Shown: positions 23,058 to 35,104 of the stretch, one piece after another
Layout: each line of letters opens with the position of its first letter
Numbering within the stretch: position 1 is the stretch's first letter
Assembly (NCBI RefSeq): GCF_042186555.1
Contig: NC_133324.1
Span: 223,435,145-223,499,144 of the forward strand
DNA from: Aquarana catesbeiana
Lineage: Eukaryota; Chordata; Amphibia; Anura; Ranidae
Length of the DNA: 64,000 nucleotides
Direction: 5' to 3'
Program-made: the position numbers and the translations under genes
Notes under the pieces: model-generated
Database searches by the model: none
Seen by the model: the letters and a program-made list of their open reading frames with translations, nothing else
Told to the model about the DNA's origin: nothing

Positions 23058-24440
23058 GTGAGCCCAGTGCGGGACACATTCCCTGAAGACCCAGATATTA
23101 AATTTTTTGTAGATTTGAGTATGCAGTTTATCACCCAGAAGGATACTCTGTATTCAAAGTCATTGGATCCTTTTTCCCCAGCTCAAGAAGCAGAGCGCCA
23201 TGTTTTAGCAAAGCCTGTGAGCTATAAAAAAGAGTGTACATTTATATAGATAGTCGAGATATCGAAAGCTTTTGGTTCCATTTGAAGGGCCAGAAGTTTG
23301 TTTTTACTTCGGCAGGTAAACCAATAAAGCATGCCAAGTTAATTTGATTGGCTGTTTTCAGCCTTCCAGGTTCTTGCTGAGGTAGCCATATTAACTTTCA
23401 CACATGGAAGCAGACCAGGTGACTAAGGATGCTGCATTTACAGCCCCGGACACTTGATGGGTCTGTGCAACTCACAGATTCCACCCTAGTTCTGGCCCAG
23501 TATAGCTGGGATTAATAATTCAACTTTAAGGACCCCAGAACAAGAAGAATAAGTGGTCCACAGGGGGCAACTTCTTATGAAACAGGACTTTGGAAAAGGT
23601 GATCATTTATGTCTGCCAGTTACTCTTTTCCCTCCAGCTCGACACATGGACCGTGTCATCAGTCACAAGCAGTTATGGCTGCCTTAGTAAATGAGCGTGG
23701 GATAGAGCCAGGGTTCACCACAGTTGTTTTATACCACTTCTTGTTTTACCTGTTACCAAAGGTGTTACCAAAAGCTGAACATCCCTTCCAGAGATTACAA
23801 AAAGATATATCCAGATGCCCAAGTCAGGATCTTACGTGTATGCATTTTGTCTGTATGGACATGTTTTCTGGATGTCTAGTGGCAAATGCTACTGCAAAGG
23901 CCACAGTAAAAAGTGTTATCAGAAGTAGTTTGTAAGTACAGAGTGCCAGAAAGTACAGAGAGTAACAGAGGAAATCATTTTTATAGGAGAGTCCTTACTA
24001 GATGTTTTGAGGTTTTATTTTTACACCCCCTACTGTCTACAATGTAGCGGACAAAGTAGAGTAAGAAACTAGAAAACTTTTTTCTTATGAATGTTGGGCT
24101 CTCTCCCTGTGGGATTTGGTTTTGGAGTGTGTTACTCACTTGCTTATATTTTGTCTCAGCAGCTGAAGTCCTCCATTCGGATCTCACAGAGAATGTTGCT
24201 AATCTTTTAAGGTTTTTGACAAACTCATTTATGTGTTTTCTCCCCAATTCCAGATCCTAAAAGTTTGGAAGGATCTAAAACTAAAGCCAGGTGACTTTTT
24301 GATTGTTAAGAGACATTTATATATAAGGAAATGTTTGGAGACTAAATACAGTATCTATTTCATGTACAGTTTTTGCAAAACTTAAAGGAAAAGTCACCTG
24401 GATCCACACCAGACACTGCAAAAATGACTAAATTAAAGAA
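23058..24440 (+). pseudogene. Retroviral pol remnant: RNase H and integrase
   Basis: The first frame (23058-23249) contains a PDIKFFVDLS segment matching the start of retroviral RNase H with its first Asp. ADQVTKDAA near 23410 matches the RNase H C-terminus. The frame at 23609-23935 contains a decayed integrase zinc-binding region and the start of the catalytic core (PFQRLQKD and CMDMFSG). PGDFLIVKR near 24290 and a WIHTRHCK segment near 24400 match the integrase C-terminal domain. Stops and frameshifts separate these pieces and the middle of the core is damaged. Protease and the RT palm are not recognisable. Confidence 0.72.
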
Positions 24441-24875
24441 ATCTCTGTGTTTGATTTGTTTCCCTCTTGTGATCACAGTCTAGGGTACTTTTTGATTCAA
24501 TTACTTTAATTGTAAGGGATATATATATTTGAAAAGTAGTTTAGCCATGTTAAAGTCATATTTGTCTTTTGTACGTCTTCCATTTTATGTAGAATTGTCT
24601 GTGTTTACATGTGCTGATAAGTCAGTATGCCCACAATTCAGCTAGAAGGCCATTCTGGCCACAGGAGTGTACAGCCAGTACTCTGTAAATATGTCTTATC
24701 AATCATTTGTTTTTCACAATGAAAAGTCATTTTGTAATGAAAAAGTTGCTCAGCTATTATTTTCTCCACAATAGAGTTTTTTTGCCTCTTTGGCCAGGAC
24801 TACCTCCACCTAAGCGTGTGGAGGTTCCAGGTTAAAGGTTATAGCAGGTATGGTTAGTGATCAAAATATTGATCA

Positions 24876-24888
24876 AAAGAGGGGAGAC
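24876..24888 (+). promoter_or_regulatory. ERV polypurine tract
   Basis: AAAAGAGGGGAGA plus one base lies directly before the 3' LTR. Expected primer of plus-strand synthesis. Confidence 0.75.
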
Positions 24889-25259
24889 TGTAATGGAAAT
24901 TTGTAAATTCTGTAAATAATTGTATTCTATTTTGTATGTATTGCACTCTGCCCTCACTGTGCATACGGCACTAATAATGTTTTCAGTACATGTTTACATT
25001 CTTTTGAGTCCTGTTTAGAATTAGCCTACCTATGTAACGCCCCTTGTTACCATAAACGTACAATTGTAATATTAATGTGATACTTACGTAATCATGTGCA
25101 TAAAAACCTTCAATGGCGTCATAATAAAGCAGAACAGTTATTTAGAAAGATGCTGAGCGTATCTTTTGTGTCTGTTCCCTACTGCAGTAGTTATTATTAA
25201 TTTGGAACCACTAATCAATATGAGGATAGGAGTTGCCTATCATCAATTTAACCGAGTCA
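24889..25259 (+). repeat. 3' LTR of the ERV
   Basis: 371 bp, matching the 5' LTR apart from about 11 differences. AATAAA lies at 25123-25128. Followed by the CCAC target duplication. Confidence 0.92.
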
Positions 25260-25263
25260 CCAC

Positions 25264-25525
25264 AAATATGTAGAAGAATACATATTGGCCTAAGCTGATG
25301 AAGAATTTTTTGGGGGGATATTTATTATAGTAAAAAATATTGAGTTTTTTTTCAAAATTGTTGTTCTTTTTTTAGTTATAGTGCAAAAAATAAAAACGGC
25401 AGAAGTGATCAAATACCACCAAAAAAAAGCTCTATTTGTGGGAAAAAAGGACGTAAATTTTGTTTGGGTACAATGCCGCACAACTGCACAATTGTCAGTT
25501 AAATCGACGTAGTGCCGTTTCGCAA
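25264..25525. repeat. Hairpin-chain dispersed repeat, right part
   Basis: Continues the repeat interrupted at 20390. It has long A and T runs, then AAATACCACC, GCTCTATTTGTGG and GCACAATTGTCA, which occur in the same order at the end of the related repeat near 56985-57075. Confidence 0.6.
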
Positions 25526-25649
25526 AAAAGAATGATTGAAGTGCATTATTTCTATTATTACATTGTTATATGAAATTAAATAGTTCAACTCACCATAATG
25601 CAGAATCAGTGGGAGCCCTAAGCGTGTCACTTGCCACCGTCACCTGCCT

Positions 25650-26035
25650 TCAGATGCGGATTGTCACTTGCCACACGTTGCGGATTGTCACTTGCCACAA
25701 CGTCACTTGCCACACATGCGGATTGTCACTTGCCACGTCACCTGCCACACATTGCGGATTGTCACTTGCCATGTCACCTGCCACACATTGTGAATTGTCA
25801 CTTGCCACCTCACCTGCCACACGTTGCGGATTGTCACTTGCCACGATGTCACCTGCCACACATTGCGGATTGTCACTTGCCACGTTACCTGCCACACATT
25901 GCGGATTGTCACTTGCCACATCACCTGCCACATGTTGCGGATTGTTACTTGCCATGTCACCTGCCATGTCACTTTCCACAACGTCATCTACCACAACGTC
26001 ACCTGCCACACATTGCAGATTGTCACTTGCTGTGT
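25650..26035. repeat. Minisatellite, 36-bp unit, about 10 copies
   Basis: Units of ACATTGCGGATTGTCACTTG followed by CCACGTCACCTGCCAC, with insertions such as AACGTCACTTGCC. Several long frames on both strands come from the repeat. Confidence 0.92.
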
Positions 26036-26300
26036 CCCAGAGTGAAGGCAGGCAGCAGAGAGATGATGTAATCTCTCTGCTGCTGGTGTTTCATCAGATT
26101 AGGTGACCCGTTAGAATGTGTAACGTAAGTGACATTTCGTCTCCACCATCTTGCTACACCCCACACTCTTCCACAGTAAAGATACAGTGAGAAAGGGGCA
26201 AGCGCACATCTTGTTACATCCACCAGAGTTTTGCATTTAACACTTATTTTTAACAGTAAACTGAGTTTATATAGTGAAATACAGTACTCCGTCTGACTGT

Positions 26301-26376
26301 TTAGATGTTGAATTTTAAAAGCAGAGGTTTGCTAATCGGACAGAAGTTTGCTGTTTTTAAAATTCAACATTTAAAC
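26301..26376. repeat. Inverted repeat with about 25-bp arms
   Basis: GTTTAGATGTTGAATTTTAA near 26300 pairs with TTAAAATTCAACATTTAAAC near 26357, with a loop of about 26 bases. It may be a tiny fold-back element or the termini of a deleted MITE. Confidence 0.7.
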
Positions 26377-26399
26377 ATCCACACAATGTTCTAAGTGCT

Positions 26400-26770
26400 T
26401 TGCTGTACAACCACACTGCAATGGTGTATATATGTACATATTGTGTGTTGTCTCATGCTGTTGAACTTTTTGCTGAGATCGTTTGGGGTGTGGTTGTATT
26501 CCATTGTTCTATTGTGCCTGTCTGCCTTGGGAGAAAAGAATATTATGGGATGTATGACAATGTGGAGGGGGGGAATTCCTCCAGCAGACCCTCCCTGCTG
26601 ATAAGACTGTGTGCTATGTCTACTGTTATTGGACAGTTTACCCCACCCTGAATGCAAAGGGAGGGGTTGTCCCTGAGTGTTACCTCTCTGTACATGTGTT
26701 TCAATAAACAGTTCATGTTCCAGCTTGCAGCCAAAGGAGTCCTGCCTTGTTCTTGGTTGTAATATGCGGC
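26400..26770 (+). repeat. Possible solo LTR
   Basis: The block has an LTR-like build: AATAAA near 26703 preceded by a GC-balanced region and followed by about 50 bases with TGTTC-rich sequence. I cannot find convincing TG/CA ends or a target duplication, so this is only a suggestion. Confidence 0.25.
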
Positions 26771-26779
26771 TAATATCTA

Positions 26780-29117
26780 ATATCTATATTCAGACTGGAA
26801 GAAGTGGTATATGATGAAAGCACTCAAGCGGAGTGTGGGTTGTTTCGTTTCAGTAATCTTTATACTTTGTATTACTGTAACTTTCCCATTACAAAAGTTT
26901 ACTAAAATAAGATTGAACAAAAAAATAAAATAAAATCTCCACATTTAATACAGTAACAGCAAAAAGGAGATGGGCTTTAAGTGTCCTCCCTGGTTTCCAG
27001 ATGTTTTCCTGTGCTTGGAATACAATTGTCACACAATTTAATGCCTAAATTCTATTTCCAGGATTGTATTTTTATTCTGCAGGGGGTGGGAACCTATGTA
27101 TGCCATAAAAACACAAATCTGGACATGGGCCTAAATGATAACTGTACTTTTTTACAGTTTTCCTTTTAAAGTTGCCTCCACTGCACCAAGATTTTTGTAT
27201 TGCAATCACTGGTAGCCACTAACCCTTTCTATGAAAAAATCTTCCAGCCAGGCTCAGCTTATTCAACACATATGCAGCAAAATCTCTATTCATTGCTATG
27301 GAAAGGCTGACGACTGCTATGCAGTTCCCAGAGGAGGCACATTTAAGATCTCAGTGGAACATGGACAGATCAAAGCAAGACTTGGAGGAATTGCTGGCAG
27401 CAGGGTACAGTTATTCTTTAACACAGGCACAGAACAACTTAGTCTATGTGATATGAAATGTATTTCAAAATACAAGCAGAATCAGGATGAGTCAAGAATG
27501 TCAGATACAAAATCAGACAAGGTGGAACTTTTCTTTTATCTCCACTCTGCTTGTTAGTTTCCTTGGCTTCAGGTATAAAAATCTTATTTAAATAGCAGTG
27601 CAGTTCAATTACTGTAAAATGACCTGTCATTCCTAATAGAAGAAAGCTGGGGCATGAATACATGTGGTGCAGTAGTTTTGATTCATCTCGCTCAATAAGA
27701 TATGCATACAGGATCACAATTCTGACTGCAATTTAACACAATAATGAATACAGTCACAATTTTTCTACAAGTTATGCTGTCATTGATTTTGTGCTCCATG
27801 TAAATATGCTGTACTACCTCATTGTGATTGCATGCAGGAGTAATATAAATAGTTATAGCAGATTTGCCTTCATGACCTATTTTTTCTTCCAACGAAATGT
27901 AAGTTCTTTTGGAGGAGTCCATAAGAAGCCGTTTTAAGTATTGCATGATGCCTGCTTTCATCTATTCATATTTTAGTAAAGACCCCTAATGATATGAATT
28001 AGGATATTTGCTCTTTTACACTTAAAATCTTCTATAGTGTACATCTGGAATTTTTCTATACAGGGTAATAAGTGAGAACCTCATATCAGGCAAAATCTTA
28101 CTAGGACTGACAGAGGTAGGTTCTAATTTAACATCTAATTGTGTCTGACCTACAAGGAATTAATGCAAAGATTTTTTTGTGAAATTTCAGATTTTTCCAT
28201 CTGCATAATCTGCCTACAGTATTTTTTGTATTTGGGGTAGTTTACTTTGTTTCATTTACCATTTTTTCTATTTCAATTTTTTTCTGAGTATTTGATTCTT
28301 ATTTTTTTCTGTTTGTTTTCTGTAAAAAAATGAAATAGGCTAATGAGGAGTAAGGGAGGTTTACAAACCTCAAGTTCCCGCAATAAAGTACTGGGTACAC
28401 TCATCTTTCTGCCTCCCCTCCGCTTCAGTGCTGTAGCCTCTAAAAACCTCTTTGGCATTTGACACTATAATATAAAAACTATAAAGCCTCTTTGACATTT
28501 GAGATATAAATGCCTGTGACCTGTGCTGTGCACCATACTTCCTTTATCGGAAGGCAGTAAAACTGTCCTTGGTTGAAAACTGTCCTTGGTTGTTCTTTAA
28601 CTTTGGGTAAGAAGTAGTATTTTCTGTTTATCTGTTTCAAGTGGAATTAAGATTAAAAGGTGAAGATTTGCCATGTTATAGGGAACATCTAGAAATAGTA
28701 TTTGTGTCTAAGCAGTATGTAAAAAAGCTACCTTTAGTCTGAAATTCCTCCAGAAAAATAGCATTGCTATTTTTGGTGTGTACAGGTGTCTGTGTCTAAA
28801 GTTTCATTGCTGTAAGTCTGCAGTAAAAGTTCTAAAGCACTGCTGCCTCTGACTTCCAGGAGATTTGCAGTGAGATCACTACTGTGCCGCTCACAGCTTT
28901 TTTTTGCTGGAGTCTCTGACACAAGGAAGCAAAGCTGTGCCTCTACCAAGATGGCTGCCCCCACACAGACACAACGGGCAGAACAAGGAATGGAAAATCA
29001 GTATTAGGAAAAGATTAGCTGTAGGGATACCAAAGACAATACTGGTGACCAGTCCTTTTCACCCTGCCTGTCTCTTTTTGGGGGTTACAGCTTCAAGAGT
29101 TTAGTTCCACTTGTAAT
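26780..29117. other. No gene recognised
   Basis: About 2.3 kb, AT-rich. The longest frame (27231-27557, 108 codons) resembles nothing I know and lacks supporting signals. It could be unique intronic or intergenic host sequence. Confidence 0.4.
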
Positions 29118-30687
29118 TGTGATTGTAAATGTATATTTTTTTAAATAACAAACATGTGTAGCGCTTGGTTGCTACTAGTAACTAACATCCACCATGTCAC
29201 CCTGCTGCCAGACCTCCATCTATCACTCCTGAGACAATGAACAGTCATTTGCGTTGTTTTGTTTTATTTATTGGAGGATATAACTTGGTTGGGGGAAAGG
29301 AAATATGGGATGCCCATAGAACAATTGCTTTGCCATCATATTTAAGAATTAGAATGAAGGCTGAGCCGTGAAGTACTGATGTACACATAGTATCTACAGT
29401 TACTTCCCCTGCATAACACCATGCAGACTGTTGCTCCCAGGACTTCCACCCTCCTGCACAAACCTCCACTGTAGATCATTACTTTTTCTGTCAAATTATC
29501 CTCTTTTGCCTAAATAGACCACTCTGAACAGTCCCAGTTGATGACTAGATTTGGTTGTACTGTTACTAGGCCAGAGGTCTGCAGTACCTCTCCCCTGCGG
29601 CCTAGTAATTTAGTAATGTGCTGATTGGTGGACTACTGTTCCCAGATAGTTTGGCCTGCAAATCCTGTGCCCTCAGGCACAGCGATTTGACACTCTCCCC
29701 ACAGTCTCTCCTCTGGCCTCGCACCCAGATCCCCTGGCATGCCTCATCCAGAAATCCACTGTGGCCCGCTCATGATGGAGAACTTTACCTGGACGTACAT
29801 TCCAACAGCTTCTCCAGCCCCTTTGTTTCAGAATACTTCATCCATGACCGTGTAAAGATGAAGCTCCCTCCACACTCTCCCGGGCTCCTCCGCTAGGCCT
29901 CGCACCTCCCCTGCTGCTGCCTAGTACTCCATTCTCCATGTCTCCCGGCCAACAACTCCTCCCCAGCGAGCTGTTACCTCAGCTTATATGGGAGGCCTGC
30001 CCCCTGCCAATTCCAGTTGGGGATTGGTCAGGGCTCCTCACATGAGCTACCTGCCACTCCAGTCCTAGGCCCTGCCCCTCTTCCAGAACATTATTCCTGG
30101 AAGCAGGTAAGGTGCCTCAGAACTAAAGCACAGGTGGTCACACCCACTGCTGCACTAACCACTCCCTGCTCCCAGATCAAAACAAGCAGGCCTAGCCGGA
30201 AGCATAGGCCTACCCATGTTTACCTACTTTGACAGTTTCCTTCACAAAATCCTCATTCTAGGTAGAGGGTGCTACACATGTCATACTTACCTTCCCTGAT
30301 TCTCCTCTTCTGGGGTCTCCCGCTGATGCTCCTGGTTCCTCCCCCCGAGTGCCCCCATAAGCAAGCTACTCACTATGGGGGCATTTGAGCAGGCCTCGAT
30401 CCCCAGCAGCGCTGTTTGTGTCCATAAATGCACAGCGTGGCTCGTCCCACCACACTCACTGCTTACTGGCTGTGATTGACAGCAGCAGGGGCCAATAGCT
30501 CCCACAGCTTCCTCCATGGCCAGTAAGGAGAGAGAGAGGGCGGAAAGAGCTGCTGCTCTTGTGAAAAGTGCTGGATTGATATTATACTCAGGTAAATATA
30601 AGGGGGCTGCTGCACTCAGAAAGTTTTTTACCTTAATGCAGAGAATGCATGAAGGTAAAAAAATCTTCTGCCTTTACATCCACTTTA
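29118..30687. mobile_element. TTAA-family dispersed repeat split by a solo LTR
   Basis: Pieces 29118-29156 and 30277-30687 together match the intact copy at 36138-36639. The left piece ends AATAACAAACATG and the right piece begins CATGTCATACTTACC, while the intact copy reads AATAACAAACATATCATACT across the join. The family also shares CACTGGCTGTGATTG, GCTGGATTGA and the TTTTTTACCTT...ATGCATGAAGGT palindrome near its right end. Non-coding. Confidence 0.8.
29157..30276. repeat. Solo LTR, about 1.12 kb
   Basis: Starts TGTAGCGC and ends GTGCTACA, flanked by CATG on both sides (29153-29156 and 30277-30280). The host repeat is continuous without it when compared with the copy at 36138, which defines both edges. 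Single LTRs arise when two LTRs recombine. The family (gypsy or ERV) is not determined, and the interior has no gene. Confidence 0.8.
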
Positions 30688-32791
30688 GGAAATATTTACA
30701 GTTCGATGTTGGGTGTCCTGGGCTGTTGCTGGGAAAAAGGATACCTTTCTTCTCTCTGAAATATTGCAGAGTTGATTTTGTTTTCTGGAAAATGCTTTAA
30801 AACCAAATCCTACCAGGTTCAGTTAAAATGCTTTGAAGGGTATTATTCTGCACCCAAGTCTATATGAATACAATGGCTTTTGGTTTGCTGCCTTTTAGTA
30901 AAGTGTTCTTGGAAATTAATTGTCAGCTATTAGTTATTTCCCAGAACTATGAATTAGTTGTACTATAAACTGAGATATTAGAGGTGCTAATAATATCAAA
31001 ATGCCATTCTCGAGTTCCTTTGCCTGAAAATAAGGTAATGATAATGATCTACTGTACACCTTGTATGAAAGAATCCTTGTGAATAATTAGTTCTTGACTT
31101 TTAAATAATACCTTCAACTTCATAGATCATCCATTAAATGTTATAAAGTCTTAAGTATTCTCTTACCTTTAACTCATGGCTGACAGGTCAAATAACACAC
31201 ACAAAAGAACATAAATTATTTATTTTAACACTATTTAAACATACTGTATAGTTTGCAAAATCTGCAATTGCTTCCCATGGCAGTTATTAACTGTGATTGC
31301 AAATTTGTATTGGGGAGATATATTAGAGAAGATTTAAGGAATTGCAAGACCCAGCATATCCTGCCAGTCAGCCTATTCTTAAAGGAGAAGTAAGGCCAAA
31401 GCTTGTTTGGCTGTACTTCTCCTGTGGATGAAGTGACAGCTTCCTGCACAGCACTCGATCCCTAGCCTTATTCAGCTGTCCACTGGGAAATTATCCAAGT
31501 CATTATCAAAATTTGGCAATGACGAGTCACCGGGAGGTAGAAATGATAGGGAGCTAGTCTCAGGGTTTCTCATGGCCATGTACTGTCAATCAAAAGCAAG
31601 GCAAGCCTGATGGGGAACAAGTTTCCCAGTTCCTCATCAGACTTCGTCCACCCCACTGTAAAACTCACTATGCACCTTTCTGTGTGATGGCCACAGTAGC
31701 TGGAGAAGAAGCTCAGTTATACTGAGCTGCACTAAGAATAGAGGTATGGCCACCTCCTACAACAGATTCATGTACCTGTTACCAACAGGTACAAAAATAT
31801 GATGCAAACACCTACACTTTTGGTACAGATGTAAGCAAGGGCAGTCTGTTGTCTCCACTGCATGTGGTGCTTAGCCGCAGCGGCAATGCAGAGGGAGAGG
31901 ATTTCATGAGAAACATGGTTCCTCTATGGTTTTCTGAGTTACTGGGGCAGCAATCCCATTGGATGTTGGTTGCCCATGTGACTCTGGCGGCTATTTTGGG
32001 TGTGGCTGAGTCTATTTAAGACCCTCTCCCCTGTGTTTGGCGAGCATTCGCATGTAGGTAGTGGGGTGACAGGTCACCCGTCTGTCAGGAACAGTATTAG
32101 GGGCAGTGAAAGGTATAAATGAGCAGGGAAAGCTTAGGGTTCTGCACTTTCCTTGGACACCTTCCCGTTTGGGCTCAGAACGGGCAGGCTGCATTCCGCC
32201 CCCCCCAGACAGACGCTTTCAGTTCGGCTGAAGCATGCTCTGCCACAAGTATCCTTGAGTGTTCCTGGTTGGGCCTCCTCCCACCGGGTTGTTGTGAACT
32301 GTTCGCCTTTACTTCAATACAAGTTCTACTATTTGCACCTGGACTGTGTGTGTGTTATTGCCGCCGCACCATGCTGCACCCACACACAGGTATGGAGAGT
32401 TTTGGGATTCAGCAACAACTGCCCAACATACAGCAAAACAAGGCTGACATATAGCAACAGCTGCAGCTTATCTTTTTATTTTACAGTAGATTCCTACACT
32501 ACCCTAACGAACAAGGTTGTTGTTAGTGAAGTGAACCAGCAATCCACTTGCGGGATTCATTGGTTTACTTACATCTCTCATGAGAAGTAGCTGCATAGAA
32601 AAGCATTGCATTAGAAAACAAAGGAAGCCTGCCACTAAATCTCAAAAGTGTTTAGACGAGATTGGTGTTATGCCTCAAACATTTGGGTTAAAGTTTTCCT
32701 TCTACTGTGTCTTAGAGAAAGGGAGATACTCTACATATCCACAGGCCAGTGCCTTGGGAAGGCAGAAGCAGATTTGTCCTACTACATCAGA
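30688..32791. other. No gene recognised
   Basis: Mostly unique-looking sequence. AAAGGAGAAGTAAGGCC near 31382 is like the start of a dispersed repeat. The stretch 32030-32400, with a C run and a GT-rich segment, may be an LTR or other repeat without clear ends. Frames of 111-145 codons at 32119-32590 overlap each other in different phases and match nothing. Confidence 0.35.
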
Positions 32792-32793
32792 TA

Positions 32794-34434
32794 CAGTATC
32801 TCACAAAAGTGAGTACACCCCTCACATTTTTAGTAAATATTTTATTCTACCTTTTCATGTGACAACACTGAAGAAATGACACTTTGCTACAATGTAAAGA
32901 AGTGAGTGTACAGTTTGTATAACAGTGTAAATTTGATGTCCCCTCAAAATAACTCAACACTAATGTCTAAACCACTGGCAACAAAAATGAGTACACCTCT
33001 AAGTGAAAATGTCCAAATTGGGCGCAAAGTGTCAAAACTTTGTGTGGCTACCATTATTTTCTAGCACTTTCCCTTGCCCTCTTGGGCATGGAGTTCACCA
33101 GAGCTTCACAGGTTGCCACTGGAGTCCTCTTCCACTCCTCCATGATGATATCACGGAGCTGGTGGATGTTAGAGACCTTGTGCTCCTCCACCTTCTGTTT
33201 CAGGATGCCCCACAGATGCTCAATAGCGTTAAGGGTCTGGAGACATGCTTGGCCAGTCCATCACCTTTACCCTCAGCTCCTTTAGCAAGGCAGTGGTCAT
33301 CTTGGAGGTGTGTTTGGAGTTGTTATCATGTTAGAATACTGCCCTGTGGCCTAGTCTCCGAAGTAAGGGGATCATGCTCTGCTTCAGTAGGTCACAGTAC
33401 ATGTTGGCATTCATGGTTCCCTCAATGAACTGTAGCTCTCCAGTACCAACAGTACTCATGCAGCCCCAGATCATAACACTCCCACCACCATGCTTAACTG
33501 TAGGCACATTTGTCTTTGCACTCCTCACCTGCACTCCTCACACACGCTTGACACCATCTGAACCAAATAAGTTTATCTTGGTCTCATCAGACCACAGGAC
33601 ATGGTTCCAGTAATCCATGTCCTTAGTCTGCTTGTCTTCAGCAAATTGTTTGCGGGCTTTCTTGTGCATCATCTTTAGAAGAGGCTTCCTTCTGGGATGA
33701 CAGCCATGCAGACCAATTTGATGCAGTGTGCGGCGTATGGTCTGAGCACTGACGGGCTGACCTCCCACTCTTCAACCTCTGCAGCAATACTGGCATCACT
33801 CCACCACCGTACATCTATTTCCCAAAGACAACCTCTGCATATGACGCTGAGCACATGCACTCAACTTCTTTGGTCGACCATGGTGAGGCCTGTTCTGAGT
33901 GGAACCTGTCCTGTTAAACCACTGTATGGTCTTGGCCACCGTGCTGCAGCTCAGTTTCAGGGTCTTGTCAATCTTCTTATAGCCTAGAACTAGGCCATCT
34001 TTATGTAGAGCAACAATTCTTTTTTTCAGATCCTCAGAGAGTTCTTTGCCATGAAGTGCCATGTTGCACTTCCAGTGACCAGTATGAAAGAGTGAGAGCG
34101 ATAACACCAAATTTAACACACCTGCTCCCCATTTACACCTGAGACCTTGTAACACTAACGAGTCACATGACATCGGGGAGGGAAAATGGCTAATTGGGCC
34201 CAATTTGGACATTTTCACTTAGGGGTGTACTCACTTTTGTTGCCAGCGGTTTAGACATTAATGGCTGTGTGTTGAGTTATTTTGAGGGGACAGCAAATTT
34301 ACACTGTTATACAAGCTATACACCTACTACTTTACATTGTAGCAAAGTGTCATTTCTTCAGTGTTGTCACATGAAAAGATATAATAAAACATTTACAAAA
34401 ATGTGAGGGGTGTACTCACTTTTGGGAGATACTG
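32794..34434 (-). mobile_element. Tc1/mariner element, copy C, end to end
   Basis: Both ends are present: CAGTATCTCACAAAAGTGAG on the left and its inverse with one change (CTTTTGGGAGATACTG) on the right. TA lies on each side (32792-32793 and 34435-34436). Total length is 1641 bp. The terminal repeats are about 230 bp and each carries the outer and inner GAGTACAC direct repeats, as in IR/DR Tc1 elements. It is the only one of three family members with both termini. Confidence 0.95.
33032..34062 (-). pseudogene. Tc1 transposase pseudogene (copy C)
   Basis: Full-length but broken gene for a DDE transposase. It starts at 34062 (M-LHGKELSEDLKKRIVALH) and ends at 33032. The first about 90 codons are open and include the helix-turn-helix region (LKLSCSTVAKTIQWF) and the GRPKKLSA motif. 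Frames change near 33800, near 33540 (an extra block after GVKRV) and near 33330-33300. WSDETKINLFG with the first catalytic Asp and KHGGGSVMIWGC are readable. With its two good termini the element might still be moved by a related transposase supplied in trans, but its own gene cannot work. Confidence 0.93.
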
Positions 34435-34444
34435 TATGAGAAAG

Positions 34445-34990
34445 AGTTTATGAAAGAAAAATGATAAATAGGGATGGGCCGATGTTCGTCTCAAACGTAA
34501 GTTCGAGTCGAACATCGGGAGTTGGTTTGTTCGTAGAAGAAATTAACATTCGCCCGCTGCAAAGCGCCCCATGATGCACTGCAAGATTGCAGTGCTTTGA
34601 AGGCTGCTGAGTGGCCAAAGCATGCACCTGACCTGTATGCTTTAGCCAATCACAGCGTGATGTACAGTGAGAGCCATAATTGGCCAAAGGCAGGGTATTG
34701 GGTAGTGTACTGATCCCTCTTCGCTATAACAGCTCTTATATAGGCAAGGGTGGGGCCACCCAGTGATGTAACCGTGTGACCCCACCCCTTCTGACATCAT
34801 GTGACGTCACGTGACTTTAGAAGGGGCGGGTCACCGGGTGCCTGAATATATGGGGATGTCTCTATGCTGGATTGGGCTGTCTCATTGCTGAATATATGGG
34901 ATGTCTTTTTGCTGGATTGGGTCAACTCTTTGCTTAATATATGGGGATGTAGACACTGATGACTTCTAATAAACTTTTCATTTTAATACA
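34445..34990. repeat. Probable dispersed repeat with a short tandem block
   Basis: Begins with a GTTCG/CGAAC-rich palindromic segment (34482-34530). Later there are three diverged copies of TGAATATATGGGGATGTCTxxxTGCTGGATTGGG (about 34845-34955) and a CATGTGACGTCACGTGAC palindrome near 34797. No gene. Boundaries are estimated. Confidence 0.45.
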
Positions 34991-35104
34991 TTGAGTTGCA
35001 AGTGTTAAAAGTGGGTGCACTGAACGACTTGGTGGGATGGCCAGTGGGCAGATTCGGTGGGACGGCCAGTGGACGAACCCTGGGGAATATTGGTGGTCAG
35101 GCCT

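Larger units (their letters stand above)
20391..25259 (+). mobile_element. Endogenous retrovirus, class I-like, internally degraded
   Basis: Two direct LTRs (20391-20761 and 24889-25259) each begin TG and end CA, and are flanked by CCAC (20387-20390 and 25260-25263). By eye I count about 11 differences over 371 bp between the LTRs. The internal 4.1 kb holds only traces of gag and pol, and almost nothing between the integrase and the 3' polypurine tract where env should be. It sits inside a hairpin-rich repeat, giving an unambiguous insertion point. Pol traces resemble gamma/epsilon-type retroviruses; finer placement needs alignment. Confidence 0.9.

Noticed and set aside
25570..26106. 178- and 146-codon frames with CHTLRIVTCH or HLPHIADCHL strings
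   Set aside because: Direct translations of the 36-bp minisatellite in two phases.
27231..27557. 108-codon frame as a host exon
   Set aside because: No recognisable domain and no pair of splice sites that fits it. A frame of this length is expected by chance in this much sequence.
32119..32590. Frames of 111 and 145 codons
   Set aside because: They overlap in different phases in probable repeat DNA and resemble no family.
34797..34815. CRE-like palindrome TGACGTCA as a promoter
   Set aside because: The motif sits in a dispersed repeat with no transcription unit next to it. A site match alone is not enough.
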